This document shows positions 23,801-36,002 of a stretch of DNA of 64,000 bases, piece by piece; the first letter of the stretch is position 1; every line of letters starts with the position of its first letter. The position numbers were made by a program, and so were the translations under genes. This DNA comes from Entomortierella parvispora (Eukaryota; Mortierellomycota; Mortierellomycetes; Mortierellales; Mortierellaceae): contig OY752142.1 of assembly GCA_963573315.1 (NCBI GenBank), forward strand, positions 2,976,001-3,040,000, in the 5' to 3' direction. The notes below the pieces were generated by a model. That model saw only the letters and a program-made list of their open reading frames with translations, did not search any database and was not told where the DNA came from.

Positions 23801-25026
23801 AGAGCCTTACCTCGGTTGCCCATTCCATGATCGGCCGTGAACACATACGAGGTCTTGCCGTCATCACCATAAAACTCGCGCAGTTGCTCCGTGACCTTCT
23901 TGATGCCATCGTCCACAATTCGGATGTTGTTCAGATAGAATTCAGAGGTGGGAAGATGGGAGTGCCCGTTGGTGTCCAAGCCAAGCAAATGCAGGAAAAA
24001 CACAATCTTGTCCGAGTGCAGCTTCTTGTACAGTGCCTCGTCCGTCTTGGCCTGTTCCAGCAGCAAAGTGAACTTTTCGAATACCCAAGTGTCCAGTACA
24101 CTTGCGTCGCCTAATAGAAGAGGGATGACGGGTCGATCGATTCGAGAATGCCAGATCAGAATCTCTAGCCGCGCGTTGTTCTATTGACTCTTTGCTGACA
24201 GAGATCATCCTCGCCAATGGTTACCTGTTCCAAAGTCCTCGTGCTCTGCTGGGTACATGATGGTGTCGATCCTGTCAGGGTCCGAGGCTCCTTCGGCAAA
24301 CATAGGCAAGATGTCGGGCGATCCAAAGGACCAGGTGTGTTCACTCTGGTTGAAGACAGAATCAAAGTTGACGGGGTTCATCTGCCAACCTGGATCATGG
24401 AGAGATAGAGAGAGAGAGAGGAGAACCAGGATGGAGGGGGTTAATGTCCGGCCGATGTGTCTGAAAGGGACAGGCAGGCAAAGGAAGGGGGGGAGATGCG
24501 ATCTACCACGCGTGGGCGATTCTTGATCCAGTCCAGCAAAAGTGTACCTTTGGTGACGGCACTAACATCCTCGTAGAATCCGGCAATGATGGCAACATGA
24601 CCTGGACGCGACTCTGTGGGCACACGAGTATGGGATACACCCCACGAGCCTTGAGTTTCAACGACATTGCGGAGGAATGGGGCCTTTGTCGAGGGCTTGT
24701 CCATGGCGGGATCAGGATGCATCTGAAACAGTTTGTCTGCACGCAAACCGTCGGCTAGATCATCGAAAGAGACGGTTAACGGGAGTGGACAAGTGGAGCT
24801 GTATGTCGGTGTTGGAGAGGATTGAGGAGAGATAGAAAGACGACTCACCAACAAAGAGGACGAGTCGTTTGGCGGGAGCTGGGACAGCAACACGATGCTG
24901 GTCCATGCCATGGACCAAGGGGGAGGTGAAGTAGATGTCAAAGATGGACATGATGTAGGTGACATGGAAGAGCACGCCGAGGATGAGCAGCCATGCGCTC
25001 GTGAGCTTTGATGGCAGCAGTGCCAT
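20813..25026 (-). CDS. MCD4: GPI ethanolamine phosphate transferase 1 (Mcd4/PIG-N)
   Basis: Multi-pass ER membrane enzyme that adds ethanolamine phosphate to the first mannose of the GPI precursor. Start at 25026 gives an N-terminal signal-anchor ([20 protein letters not shown]) followed by the Mcd4 hallmark [15 protein letters not shown]. The luminal alkaline-phosphatase-type domain shows [28 protein letters not shown] (nucleophile Thr region), [16 protein letters not shown] and [10 protein letters not shown], then [12 protein letters not shown] in the next exon. The C-terminal half (left of 22950) is a series of hydrophobic PigN-domain segments, ending KKRS just before the stop at 20813. 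More than ten short introns interrupt it; one holds a (GA)n tract at 22389-22413. The gene is head to head with the Slp1-like gene at 25404. Confidence 0.93.
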
Positions 25027-25403
25027 GTCGGATGGGGATGGGGATGGATAAAGAGAAAGAGAGAGATAGAGAGAGAGAGGGATGGATGGATGTGCAGACG
25101 GAAAGGGAGGAAGGGGAGGAAGGAGAGAGAAAGAGAGAGAGAGTGGGAAGGGGAAAAGGGCAGCTTGACAAAGAAGGAAATCGCACTGCAGATGCATGTG
25201 TGTCCCTTCAGGTCCGACGTGGCAGCAGAGCAGAGCAGTGTGCGGTGTGTGGTGTGCGGTGGATGCTGGGAAATGTGTGTGGGGTCCTTTCTTTTTTTTT
25301 CTTTTTTTTTTTTCTGTTTCTTCCTTGTCCCCAGCTGTCCATCCTTCTCCATCCCTCTCCCTCTCCATCCCCCCTTCTCCCTCATCCTCATCCTCCCCTC
25401 CCC
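25027..25403. promoter_or_regulatory. Compact bidirectional promoter, MCD4 / Slp1-like
   Basis: Only 377 bases separate the two divergent start codons. The left part is a (GA)n/GATGGATG purine tract (25038-25145) and the right part is CT-rich with a long T run (25287-25313). Both genes encode ER membrane or luminal proteins, so shared control is plausible but not shown. Confidence 0.55.
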
Positions 25404-28400
25404 ATGGCTCCAGCATGGCCCTGGAAGACAAGGGCCTCGGTCTGTGCGTTGATTCTCCTCTGTTGCGCTCTGGCCCCGCTCTCGGCTTCTGCGCTCATGC
25501 TGGTCAGCCCGAGGTGCATCTGTCCCCACCAAGATCCCCTGTCCCAGCTGACGCATCAATGTCCACGTCCCAACCATCCCTTCTGCCTGCATTCACCCGA
25601 CCCTTCGCGTACACAAACGCACATGCTCAACAAAGCCAAGGTAGAGGTTGCGCGTCCTTGGAGAAAGAGCCATGGAGAGAAAGCAAAAGAGCAATCGCCA
25701 GACGCTCAGCATTCGCCTACCATACCAGGATTCTCTTCTTGTATTCTTTTAGGCTGAATCTCATATCTTTCGTTCGTATCATTCTTCTCTTAATAGGTTA
25801 CAGGACAAGATAATGCCATCAACTTCATCACCACAGTTTTGACACCAGATGACCATGATGACACCGAGGAGGCAGGCGCTGGCAACCTCAACAAACCAGC
25901 GTCGAGCCCATCTCTTGCTGGATCGACAGTCGTAGTGTCCATGGCTCCGTCAGATGCTGCCAGCATGGCAGCTCCAGAGCAAACGCGCCCTACAGTAACA
26001 GCTGTTGTCGAGGGCAACATGGAAGTCCATCCTAGCACAGCGCATATTTATCCTGACGACAGCATGACTAGCGCTACAAACCCCACTTCTGTGGCTGCAG
26101 GTGCTTCGCCCACGGCCCAATCGACCAGCGCAGGAGGCGCTGGGGCCGCCCGATCTACCAGTACTGGACCGTCTCCTGCGGCCGTGGCAACGACGGCGAT
26201 AATTCACACGGAGCGACACATTCCCTCATATGAGCAATGGCGCAAGCAGGTTTTGGATAAGAAGGACTCGGACACCAATGAAAGAAAGCAGAGGAGGAGA
26301 AAACCTTACCAGGAGAGCGCTGTCGACGAGGCCATTGGTGGTGAGGATGAACTCGGTTTTGTCTTTCCCAACCTTGACAATGGAAGCGGCAACGGCAATA
26401 GCAAAGGCGACGAAGATCGATTCCAACACCTCGCTGGAAAGTTGGGCAATGGTCCTGACGTGAAGAAAACAGCCAGCCCAGACACGCAGTGGATCAAATC
26501 GGAATACGCCAAGGATCCCAAGGATCGTTTTAATCATGCCTCGGCCACCTGTGCTGCTAGTGTTGTCAAGGCCAGCAAGGATGCAACCCACATCACAGCC
26601 ATTTTGAACGAAGGCAAGGACAACTACATGCTCAACCGGTGCTCCACCAAGGACAAGTTTTTTGTCGTAGAGCTGTGCGAGGAAATCCTGGTCGACACAT
26701 TCATTTTGGGCAATTACGAGTTTTTCTCCTCGACTTTCAAGGACTTTGTCGTTTCTGTCAACCGATACCCACCAAGGGACGACGGCTGGAGCATTCTTGG
26801 CCACTTTCAAGCAAGGAACACCAGAGATGCACAGGTGCGGCTATTTACCCGATGACCCCATCTGACAACGTCGTACAACGAGGCTAAATCTCTCTTTTTT
26901 TTTTTTTTTTTTTTTTTTTTTGCTCGAAAAAGGTTTTCAAACCCACAGTTCCGCAACTCGCCACGTACATTCGATTCGATTTTGTGAACCATTATGGCAG
27001 GGAATACTACTGTCCAGTGACTCTCCTGCGTGTCTATGGCGCAACGGCACTGGAGCAGTTGAAACAGGAGGAAGAGGAGGAAAAGCGTCTTGCCGAACGA
27101 GCAGCACGGGAGAAGGCAGTCCAGGCCGCCAGTGACGCTGAGGATGACGATGAAGATGCTGCGACGGCAACGGCAACCGAGCTGGCGGAGGAAATTGCCA
27201 GGAGAGAAATGGTCGAAAAAGAGTCGCCATTCCCAATTTCGGAGGTCATTGACAATGGCGTCGAAACCCTACAGGATTTGGCAGAGGTTATTCCAGAGCA
27301 TCAACAAGATGAAAATGCAGCATCGCTGGCAACTCACAACGAACAAGAAGCAGTTGGTCATCTAGGAGAGGGAGAAGGGACGGTATCACATCAGGATCAG
27401 CAGACAGAGACACCTGAGCATACTGAGACTGCAACCTTCATACTACCCGAGTGGCCGCACGAGGAAGTCGAGGAAGATCATTTCAAAGATCTGCCTTGGG
27501 TAGAAGGTACACAGGAGTCGGCAGTTCAAGAGACGATTACGCAGTCATCAGAAACCATTCCGACCAACGCCCTTCCTATCATCCCGTCGACATCTCCCGC
27601 CTCTCTGCAGGATGACAACGACTGGAAGAGTGGAAACCTGGGTATGATCACTTTTTCCCAAAAGATTAAACCAACACCTGCGCCGAAACCACCTCCATCC
27701 AAAGCCTCATCAGCTGGTCTGGGAACTACTGGTGGAGCGCCTTCGGCCTCGGATGGACATTCTGCTCACCCAGTGCCATCCCCAGCACACTCATCACAGG
27801 AGAGTGTATACAAAAACATCGTCAATCGTCTCAAGGTGCTGGAACTCAACTCTTCATTATCGTATCAGTATCTGGAAGAGCAGAGCAACATCTTCAATGA
27901 GGTGATCGAGTCGAGTGAGCAAAAGATCAACCAACTTGTTCACCATTTGAACGAAGCTAATCGAAGATTGGAAGTTCTGGTATGTTGCAACATCAAGGAG
28001 TTTTTTGCTATATTGATTCGCAAAAATAAGCTGTCATTAACAAGTTTGTCAACTTTTTGTTCCACAGGGCCGGAAATATGACCAGCTCGCCTATAGCTAC
28101 CGTGGGCATGTGGAAATTGAGGGAGAAAAGAAGCGCCAGGATTTCATTAACCTCTCATCCCAAGTTCATCTTCTTGGATCGCAAGTAAGCATTTGACCTG
28201 AAGAGTTGCGTTTGAAATGATGTCTTTAGTATTATGGTTATCTAACTGTTTTGACTATCTACATGAAATGTTGCTTGTAGATTCTCTTCCAACGGCATCT
28301 CATCGTCGTCGGCGCGATCACCCTTTTCTCCATTTTGGCATACTTGGCCATAACGGGCAGTTCGTCGATGCACTATGCAATCCAGCACTCACCACTGGGA

Positions 28401-30305
28401 GCAAAATTAAGAGCCATTGCAGGACAACGGGCTATACAGAACGATACCAGACCTTCGGTGCGCATCGGCTCTGTAGAAGGATTGAGCATGTTTGATGAAC
28501 GAACTCTTCAGCAACAGCAACTGCTCAGCGACAATGGTGGACAGAGCATTAACTTACAAGAGGATTCAAAAATGACACCACCAATGTCACCCATAAGTCC
28601 ACTCACCCCGGATACCAACCACTTGCGTTCTCCTATGCTGGATAGTCAGGAGCAGTCTGTCGATGCGTCTCCTCAACCAAACTCGGGTACATCAATTCAC
28701 AGCATGGAGAGGTCTCCGAGTGATGCTGAAAGGACCAATAATCCCTCAAACTTGAGTTCCCGTCTGGATCGCCTTGATTCCTCCGACAGTCGACTCTTGC
28801 ACAACCCGCCTCTGGATCGATTCCATGTCACACGTACACCTTACTCAACACCGAAGCACAGTTTTGGACCTGGAGGGCGCCTTTTCTTACACCCATCTAA
28901 TTCATCCCCCAGCGTTCATCATCCCCAACAACAGCAGCCCCACTATAATCAACACTACCCTAACGATTACCGGCCGGAATCACCCGTTTTCCAGGGTTCC
29001 TCCAGTATGCAGGATGATGGTCAGCTCTCAGATGCAGATGTCGCATATATATCACGAGATATGAATGTGGGTCGCCGTCTTTCTGGATCAATGCCCGCCA
29101 CACCTGTCATGAAGCGTCCCTCGGTGGGATACTACGGACACTATCATTCTCCGCAGGGACGACAGGCCTCGTCCTTACGTATGGATACCACAGCTTCTCT
29201 GGAATCAAACAGTCCCGAAGATACTCAGCAGCACCTACTGCAGGAACAACAGGAACAACAGGAACAAGGTATCGAGTCGAGTGGAAACGTTTTGCGCGAG
29301 TCCCCCAAGGATCTGGACAACGAAACACACAACGGACCGTCAGTACTTGACGATTCACTATTAAGGACACCAGAGATGAGATACAATGGGTCTGGAGATG
29401 ATGTCGGATTTGTGTCAGATTCAGTTCTAGATTCCACCTCTGAGAGCATGGGCAGCCGCGAGATTCTGAAGCAGAGTCATTCGTCCATTGGCGATTGGGA
29501 TCAAAAACATGGTCTTGGAGAATCTGCTTTAAAAGTGGACGAAGACAATGACACTAAAGAGAGTCTCGCTGGGGTTGGTACACCTCCACCAGTGCCCCCG
29601 TCCGGTCGGAATGAATCACGAGAGGTCGATGCGGAGGAGACTTTGGATCAAGAGGCACAGCAGCAACAGGAACAGCAACAGCAGCCTCCACGGTTAACCA
29701 AAGAGTACTCTTTATCATCATCAAAGTCCATGAGACGAAGGAGCTCTCACTCGATTCATCGGCCGCAAGAGAGCACGAACACGGGTCTCTACAAGAATCA
29801 CAGTGCTAGTGCGACTCTCGGTCTCGGAATTGGATTGGGATTGGATCTTGAGACGCCAGCGGGGCTAGATTCGTCTGTGCCATACGTAGAAGAGAGTGGT
29901 CAGACGTCAGGGATGGTGTCACGAACTTCATCCTCAGGTCCGATCTTACAACGGAAACTCACGAGTGGAAGCCTTCACTTTGAGTATGAGGGAGATGAAG
30001 TGGACGATGGTGCTTGTGCGGATGATGACTCTGCAGTGGTGCCTGGAAGTAGTAAGCCCGAGAGACGGAAAAGATCCTTGAGCAAAAAGTCGATGCAATT
30101 TCCGGACACGTTCTCGTCAGAGGATCAGGCTGTGCCGACGCCAGTACCGGTCGGGCGAAGAAGGTCCAGCTACGGACGGCGGGAAAGCACGGGCGAGGTG
30201 CCAGTAAAGAGCGATAACGAGGTGGATGTGGAGAAGGAGGAAGAGATGGGTCGAGATGGAGATGATGAGCGGTCTCCGCAAGTTTCTCGTCGAGCTTTGC
30301 ACTAG
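25404..30305 (+). CDS. SUN-domain ER protein, Slp1/SUCO-like
   Basis: Large ER protein, 1487 residues in this model. Exons 25404-25640, 25797-26834, 26933-27979, 28068-28184 and 28281-30305, all phase 0. A hydrophobic N-terminus ([19 protein letters not shown]) looks like a signal peptide. The SUN/galactose-binding-like domain spans about residues 316-465, seen as [56 protein letters not shown] and [10 protein letters not shown]. Glu/Ala-rich and Ser/Pro-rich linkers follow, then a predicted coiled coil (about 716-812). One membrane segment lies near 820-837 ([18 protein letters not shown]), followed by a very long Ser/Gln-rich tail of about 650 residues. Domain order matches yeast Slp1 and human SUCO, partners of Emp65 that protect unfolded luminal proteins. 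The first exon is the least certain part. Confidence 0.87.
26895..26921. repeat. 27-base poly-T tract in an intron
   Basis: It lies just upstream of the AAAAAG acceptor of the intron at 26835-26932 in the Slp1-like gene and acts as an extreme polypyrimidine tract. It is a likely site of length polymorphism. Confidence 0.9.
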
Positions 30306-30752
30306 TTCCCTCTGTCTGGTGGTGCAACAGAGCAATAAAGACGCCCGAACGAGGACAACACAAAAAGAAAAGAAAAACGCGCGATCAAAGAAGCATGGGC
30401 CACGTGACCTCGGAGCATTGGGGAAGCGCCCGTGCTTTTCTCCTGGGTTGCCCGCACTTGTGTCTCCGCATTGTGGGTTTGCACGGCGATTGTGCGTGGT
30501 GCGTGGTGCGTGCTCCGGTGCGGTGCCACCAACTGATGCCCTGGGGAAAAGCATAAAAAGGGAAGGTCTCATGAGGGAAGACATGCCTGTCCTTCATCCT
30601 CTCCTCTTTCCTCTTGTCTCTCCTCACTTTGGTTCCTTGCCTCTTGTCCTCTCTATCTCTTTCTCGCTGTCGTTCTCTCTCTTTTCCCGAGCTTGCTCAC
30701 ATATACCACTCCTCTCCTCCCCCTGTACATTGCCTGCATTCCACACCTCAAC
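30306..30752. promoter_or_regulatory. Promoter region of ureidoglycolate lyase
   Basis: A CACGTGAC element (30401-30408) and a TATA-like cataaaaag (30552-30560, about 195 bases before the ATG) are visible, followed by a CT-rich leader. No gene was seen. Confidence 0.5.
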
Positions 30753-31474
30753 ATGACCCCTTCCTCTCGCACCCTCGTCCCTGTCGACATTACCAACGAC
30801 AACTTTGCAAAATGGGGCCAAGTCGTTCGCTTGCCGGATGCCGATCCCAATGCCGTTCAGGTTAACCAAGGTAAACAAGGCAAAAAACAAGGAACAAAAC
30901 TGTCTAGAGTCCACTCGAGTTTTTTTTCTTTCTTTCTGCTCAACTTTTTATTTTTATTTTTTTTTGGGTTCTTCACGAATTAGGCACCGCTCAAAAGTTC
31001 TCTCATCTCGCCGAGTTTGTGAACCTTCGTCCAGCGGCCTCGGACAGTGCCAACCCCAACCCTACTTTGGCCTCTGCTACAGCCAACATTGCCATCTTCA
31101 AATGTTACAAGCCCGTGGCGACGCCTCAGTTTGGCATCAAGTTGTTGGAGCGTCATTCGTACTCTTCACAAATGTTCATGCCCATGGGTGGTGATGGCAA
31201 TGGATCCTATGTGGTGGTGACGGCCGAGAACGGATCGGATGACAAGCCCATTTTGAGCTCCTTGCAGGCTTTCCGTTGCAACAACACCTTGGGTATCAAC
31301 TACAAGCCCAATGTGTGGCATCACCCCATGATTGTCATTGAGAAGCCTGTTCAGTTCATGACCATCACCCATGAATCCGGAGTGGCTCTGGATGATTGTG
31401 AAGAATACTGGTTCACAAAGGAAAGTGGCTCAGAAGATGGTGTCGCCGCCTTGATTCAATTGGTCAAGGAGTAA
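30753..31474 (+). CDS. Ureidoglycolate lyase
   Basis: Cuts ureidoglycolate to glyoxylate and urea, the last step of the allantoin (purine nitrogen) degradation route. Exons 30753-30870 and 30984-31474 give 202 residues, close to the roughly 195 of yeast Dal3. Seen: GTAQKFSHLAEFVNLRP, IAIFKC, LERHSYSSQMFMPMGG and the signature YKPNVWHHPMIVIE with its paired histidines, then a C-terminal DDCEEYWF. The intron (GTAAAC...TAG) interrupts the glycine codon of the GTAQK segment. The upstream region carries a CACGTGAC element. No other allantoin-pathway gene is adjacent, so the yeast-style DAL cluster is not seen here. Confidence 0.92.
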
Positions 31475-33289
31475 AAAAAAAAAAGGATGAGTTGTTAGTC
31501 ATAGTTCTCTTCATTGGCATCGGAACGAAATAAAAGATGATAAACAACAGCTTTCGGAAGATGGAGGAATGATGTGGGGGTGGAGAAAAGTGGTGCAGTG
31601 ATCGTTAGACAAGAGTGAGATTGCTGAGCAGCAACAAAGACGCAGTTTGAGGCTTGTCGCTTGGATCCTTGCTTGCAGATCTTGTTTTTTTGATTCAAAC
31701 TAATTCTCCATTTGGAAGAGACTGTTCCCCATGGACAATTTCGCACGCGCGTTGATTCTTCTGCAAGGGACCATGTCACTTTTAGACCAAAGCGTAAAAA
31801 GTCCAAGTGCGCGAATGTTGCTCAGAGAGGGTTTCGTCGATGCTTAGGCAATGGTTCGAATTTTCAGATAACAAACAATACAAATTGGGCATGCCAGCAT
31901 GCAGGACGCGTCTCAAGAGATAAATTGAGCTCCTGGAACGCGTCGGATAGAGATGTGCAATACAGTCTTGCGATCTACAGAAGTCAGAAATGTGACATGC
32001 CTATCTAAAAACGGTAGAGTCGCCGTAGTTCCACCAAGGGTGATCATGAACAGGTGCATCGCAACCAGCGGTGTGGTTTATCTGTGGTCCAGTCACTCTC
32101 CTGGTTTAAGATAACCAGGAAGACAGGACCGGATCAGGTCCCTGACCAAGCCGAGATGAGAAGTTGTCGGAAACCCTTCCTGGAAAGGATAAAAAAAGAA
32201 CGACACGAGAGGGGGCTGACACTCTTCAAAGCTCTACGGTCATTTCCGCTGCGGGGAACCAAGGTGTGGATGACTGCCGTTTCATGATCATCTTGCCTCA
32301 TGGTATATGGCCCGTGAAAGTGTCCGATTGTCGTCACTTTGTCATTGCTCTCGCCGCCTGTGCTTCAATAGATTCGAAAAAGGGCGAATGTCATCGACCC
32401 CATGTACTCGTGCTCATGATGATGCTCTGGCAATTTTCATCCAGATGGGGAGTGGGTGTGGGTACATTGCGGACAACAGAGGTCATTGACGAATTGTTTT
32501 TGTTTGTCGGGTCGACGGTCATGTTCTTGATGCTCTCATCGCCAGACCTCAGTCAGTGTACGACCCTTGAAATCTTGTATAACGAGATACAAATTGACAA
32601 ACGGTGGACGGGACGGACAGACAGAGAGAGCAATTTCATCGTCATCATCACCGCCCTCTTGCCATCTCTGTGCTGTCATGGAAGTACGAGGAGGGCGTGT
32701 GTGTCTGTTCAAACAAGAGCGTCCTCTTCCAGTAAAGACTGGACGAACGGCCCTTGGGCTGATTGATACAAATCATCATGAATTATCTCTTCTGCACCCA
32801 GTCCAATCCCTCCCCAGGTCAGTCTGTGCCTGGATACTTTAAAAACGCGCCTTCTCTCCTTCATCCCACGCCCTTTTCTTTCTCTTCTTTTTTCTCCGCT
32901 CATTCATTCACTCATACAAAGAACAATCGCAGCTCGCACTCCCATCCACAACTTGCATTCACATTCGCATTCTCTTGCCCCATTCACCAAAACCCGTAAA
33001 ACCGTCCCCTGCCTCACGACCCGCCCTGCCTCTTTCGACCGCTCCCTTCTTCATTTTATCATCAAATCGACTAACGAAAATTCAGTTCACGCACCACTCC
33101 AAAATTGCCGATCGAGCGACGACGCGACCGCCCTAGTTTTTCCTGTCCATCTTCTCTCTCTTTGCGCAAGTCTACAAGAGCAGCAGCTCATCACCCTTCA
33201 ACACCTTTGACGACTTTTTACGCTCCTTCTGGTCGGTCCTCCAGCCACAATCTCCCCCACAATCTCTCGACACTACAGCCTTTTCCACA
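31475..33289. other. Long intergenic region
   Basis: About 1.8 kb. The left end is the 3' region of the lyase gene (aataaa at 31530). The right 450 bases are a pyrimidine-rich leader. An open frame at 32164-32766 shows no recognisable domain and is not called. A TATA-like ctttaaaaac occurs near 32836. Confidence 0.45.
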
Positions 33290-35696
33290 ATGCCTTTGGT
33301 CCGTTGGGCGTTCAATATCCGTCAGCCCCTGTTACTCGAGAATGTCAAGCCCTTGGTGACATGTTTAACGGACGGTGATGAGAGCAAACAGAACATTGTC
33401 CCTGTCTCAAATCTATTAAATTACCTGCCCAAAGTCGAAGCCGACGCGTTGCTTCAGGTCCGGTTGGAGGACGACATGCGGCGGGCGCTGGTGGGTCGAT
33501 TGATGGTCCATGCCTTCTTTACAGCCCATCACTCCTGTCATTGGGAGGAGCTCGTCTTTGACTGCAGTGACAGCACGTCCCCAGTCCTGGTGAGTTTTTT
33601 TTGCTTTCTTTCTTTCATTCTTTTGGGTTAGTTTGTTTTCCAACAATGGCAAAAGTCAAACAAACGGTCATTCCCGGACTCCGGACTTTCTTTGTCTCCA
33701 CATCCAACCTCCACCTGCACCTATCCGAGCTCAAAGACCTCCCCCCCCTCCCCCCCTCTGTTCTATCCATGCACAATTGCCTAAGGACCTTGTGGTTCAT
33801 CTCCTTTTTTTCCGTTTCTTTTCTCTTTTTGACATGCAGCGGCGTACCCGGTCCATTGAGGTTGGCCTTGAGTTCGGGTGTCCTTGTAATTCATGCAGAA
33901 ACTGGATGTTGTACAATTGGTACAGTTTGGTTCATGCTTCATGCATAGAACGGTATACAAACATGCACCAGCCTTTCCGGTTCTATTTTTTTTTTTCTTT
34001 CTTTCTTTTTTTCGCTCTCTCTTTTTCTTGGGTCCAAAGTCCTTTACTGCCTTGCTCAAAAAAATGAAGGGAAAAGTCGTCTCGGGTTGGTAGGACATGT
34101 GTCTCTCCTGTGTGTGTTCAAAGTGATTCATATTTGTTGTTGTTGTTGTTGTTGTGCCCCGAGTCCCGGATCGAGTACCTCACGTTAATAATCTTCCTCG
34201 TTTGTCGCGTCTTCTCCTTTTTTGCGACTTTTTGCCTCGCTCTCAGTTTACTGACATAACGTTCTTTTTTCTCCTTCTCGCTTATCTCTTCCCTCCTTTT
34301 TTTGATGAAAAAATTCTCTTGTCGTTCATCGGGTACCCAAAACGACCAAACAATGATCTGGTGTTTCGATATGATATCTTGGACGCTTTTATCAAAAAAA
34401 ATTAGATCGCTCCCGAGCCATTGAAGAATGTGAGTTTCAGCATCTCACACCATGGTGACTGGGTGATTCTGGTGGGTGAAACTGAGGAGGATGCCAAGGG
34501 GAGCAGTAGCCCCGTCCGGCTCGGTGTCGACGTGGTCGACTTTCAGGCCCCGGGCCATGACCATGTCTCCTTTGAGTCGTTTTCGGCCAGTTTTCAAGAC
34601 CAGGTAAAGATCGGATTCTAGTTTTGACTTTGGAACAATGAGGACAAAAAAAAAAGAATACGAGGGCCATGAACGCTATCTTTGTCGAATCTTGAACACA
34701 CAGAGTACACACCAGATCTGAGTAAGATCTACTCTTGTCTACCCACATGTTGGGAGAGACTAATGAACAGGGCCTAAGCAGAAACGACGCGAGTGGCACG
34801 GGCAACGTGGGGAGGGTCCTCTTGGACACCCTTTTGGCCAGTCATCCCCAGTTCTTGCCACCATCTTTCCTCACAAACCCCGATCTTTATTTTCGCTCTT
34901 GCTCTCAACAAACCCACGGGTCCTGTTGATATGTTGAATGTCGTCATTCGTGAGTTCTTTTGTCCCCTTCCATTTTTGTTGCCCCCGTCCACCTCCCGCG
35001 CCCCGCTCAATCGCAACTTCTCTGAAAAGTGTCACCCACGCATGGTGTCACCTTCCTGATCCTCTTCATTCATTATTGACAACGACGTCATGTTGACATC
35101 ATTGCACATCAGTCCCATGCGCCCATTTCCTTTGATTACTTTTTTTTTTAAAAAAAAAAGAGTGCTTTATTATTATACTGACCATTTTTTCTTTCTCATG
35201 GCTCTCTATCATTCCACAATAATAGTTCACTGCGAAAGAAATGAACTTCATGGCCGAAGCAAGTGACGGCGAAGAGGCCTCATCCGAACCAATGGCCGAG
35301 ACACAACTCCGACGGTTCTACCGACTTTGGTGTCTAAAAGAATCCATTGTGAAGGCGTTGGATGTGGGGATTGATTTTAATCTAAAGTCGATCGAGATGA
35401 CGATCCAAGATACCGAGGAGACACAAACACCAATACTCTCGACGGTGATGGAAGTACATGACCCAAAACCTGAGCTGCTGCCAGAAGAAGGCTGGTCCTT
35501 TGAGGAGGCGCTCTTGGATTCTGATCATTGTTACGCCATCGCAGCTCAGTCTTCTTCCTTTGTCTCCTCGCCTTCCTCAGGAGGAGAGGAGTCAGGAGCG
35601 ATCATGGATGGGTCTGAGATTACACGCGTCGACTGGAAGGAGCTGCTTCAGAACGCGGTCCCTTACCCCGTCACGGTCACTCAGGCCAATCTGTAA
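33290..35696 (+). CDS. 4'-phosphopantetheinyl transferase (Lys5/AASDHPPT/Sfp type)
   Basis: Transfers phosphopantetheine from CoA to carrier-protein serines, for example of alpha-aminoadipate reductase in lysine synthesis. Secure exons: 33290-33589 (starts MPLVRWAFNI, contains LVGRLMVHAFF), 34406-34603 (FSISHHGDWVILVGE and GVDVVDF, the Mg-binding GVD motif) and 35226-35696 (FTAKEMNF, then WCLKESIVKALDVG, the WxxKES/A-K motif). These joins are all phase 0. The RTxxGKP-like segment expected between the first two blocks is not clear. Candidates are RRTRSIE after an acceptor at 33840 and GYPKRPNND near 34330. Either one or two small exons lie in 33590-34405 or the segment is divergent. The intervening 622- and 816-base stretches are unusually long for this window and contain T runs and a (GTT)n tract (34134-34154). 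Confidence 0.85.
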
Positions 35697-36002
35697 ATAC
35701 CCATGTCCCTCCCCCCCCTTCCACCCTTCCCCCCTCCTATAAAAAAGTTCTTTCACTTTCTTGTCTTATTTTCTATACACCTATCGTACGGACAAACGAC
35801 CATAATCCAAATAAAAAGAGCTATTTCGAATATAAACATTGTCACCATGGTGCAACTGGTCGGACAATTGACAACGGCGTGTTTTGATCTCTGCACGCGT
35901 TCATTTGTTTCTCAGTCTTGCAGATCTTTCCAAAAAAAAAAAAAAAAAAAAAAAAAGCCATTGATAGACACTGAAATCAGAGGTTTAGGGGTTGGTTTTA
36001 TT
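35697..36002. other. Convergent 3' region with a 25-base poly-A run
   Basis: Lies between the phosphopantetheinyl transferase stop and the 3' end of the DUF1264 relic. It contains an uninterrupted A run (35932-35956) and an aataaa-type signal near 35812. No gene was seen. Confidence 0.5.

Noticed and set aside
31847-31860. B-box-like ggttcgaa
   Set aside because: No A-box or acceptor stem at the right distance; isolated match.
32164-32766. 200-codon open frame in a long intergenic region
   Set aside because: No recognisable domain, mixed composition, no clear start context; probably chance.
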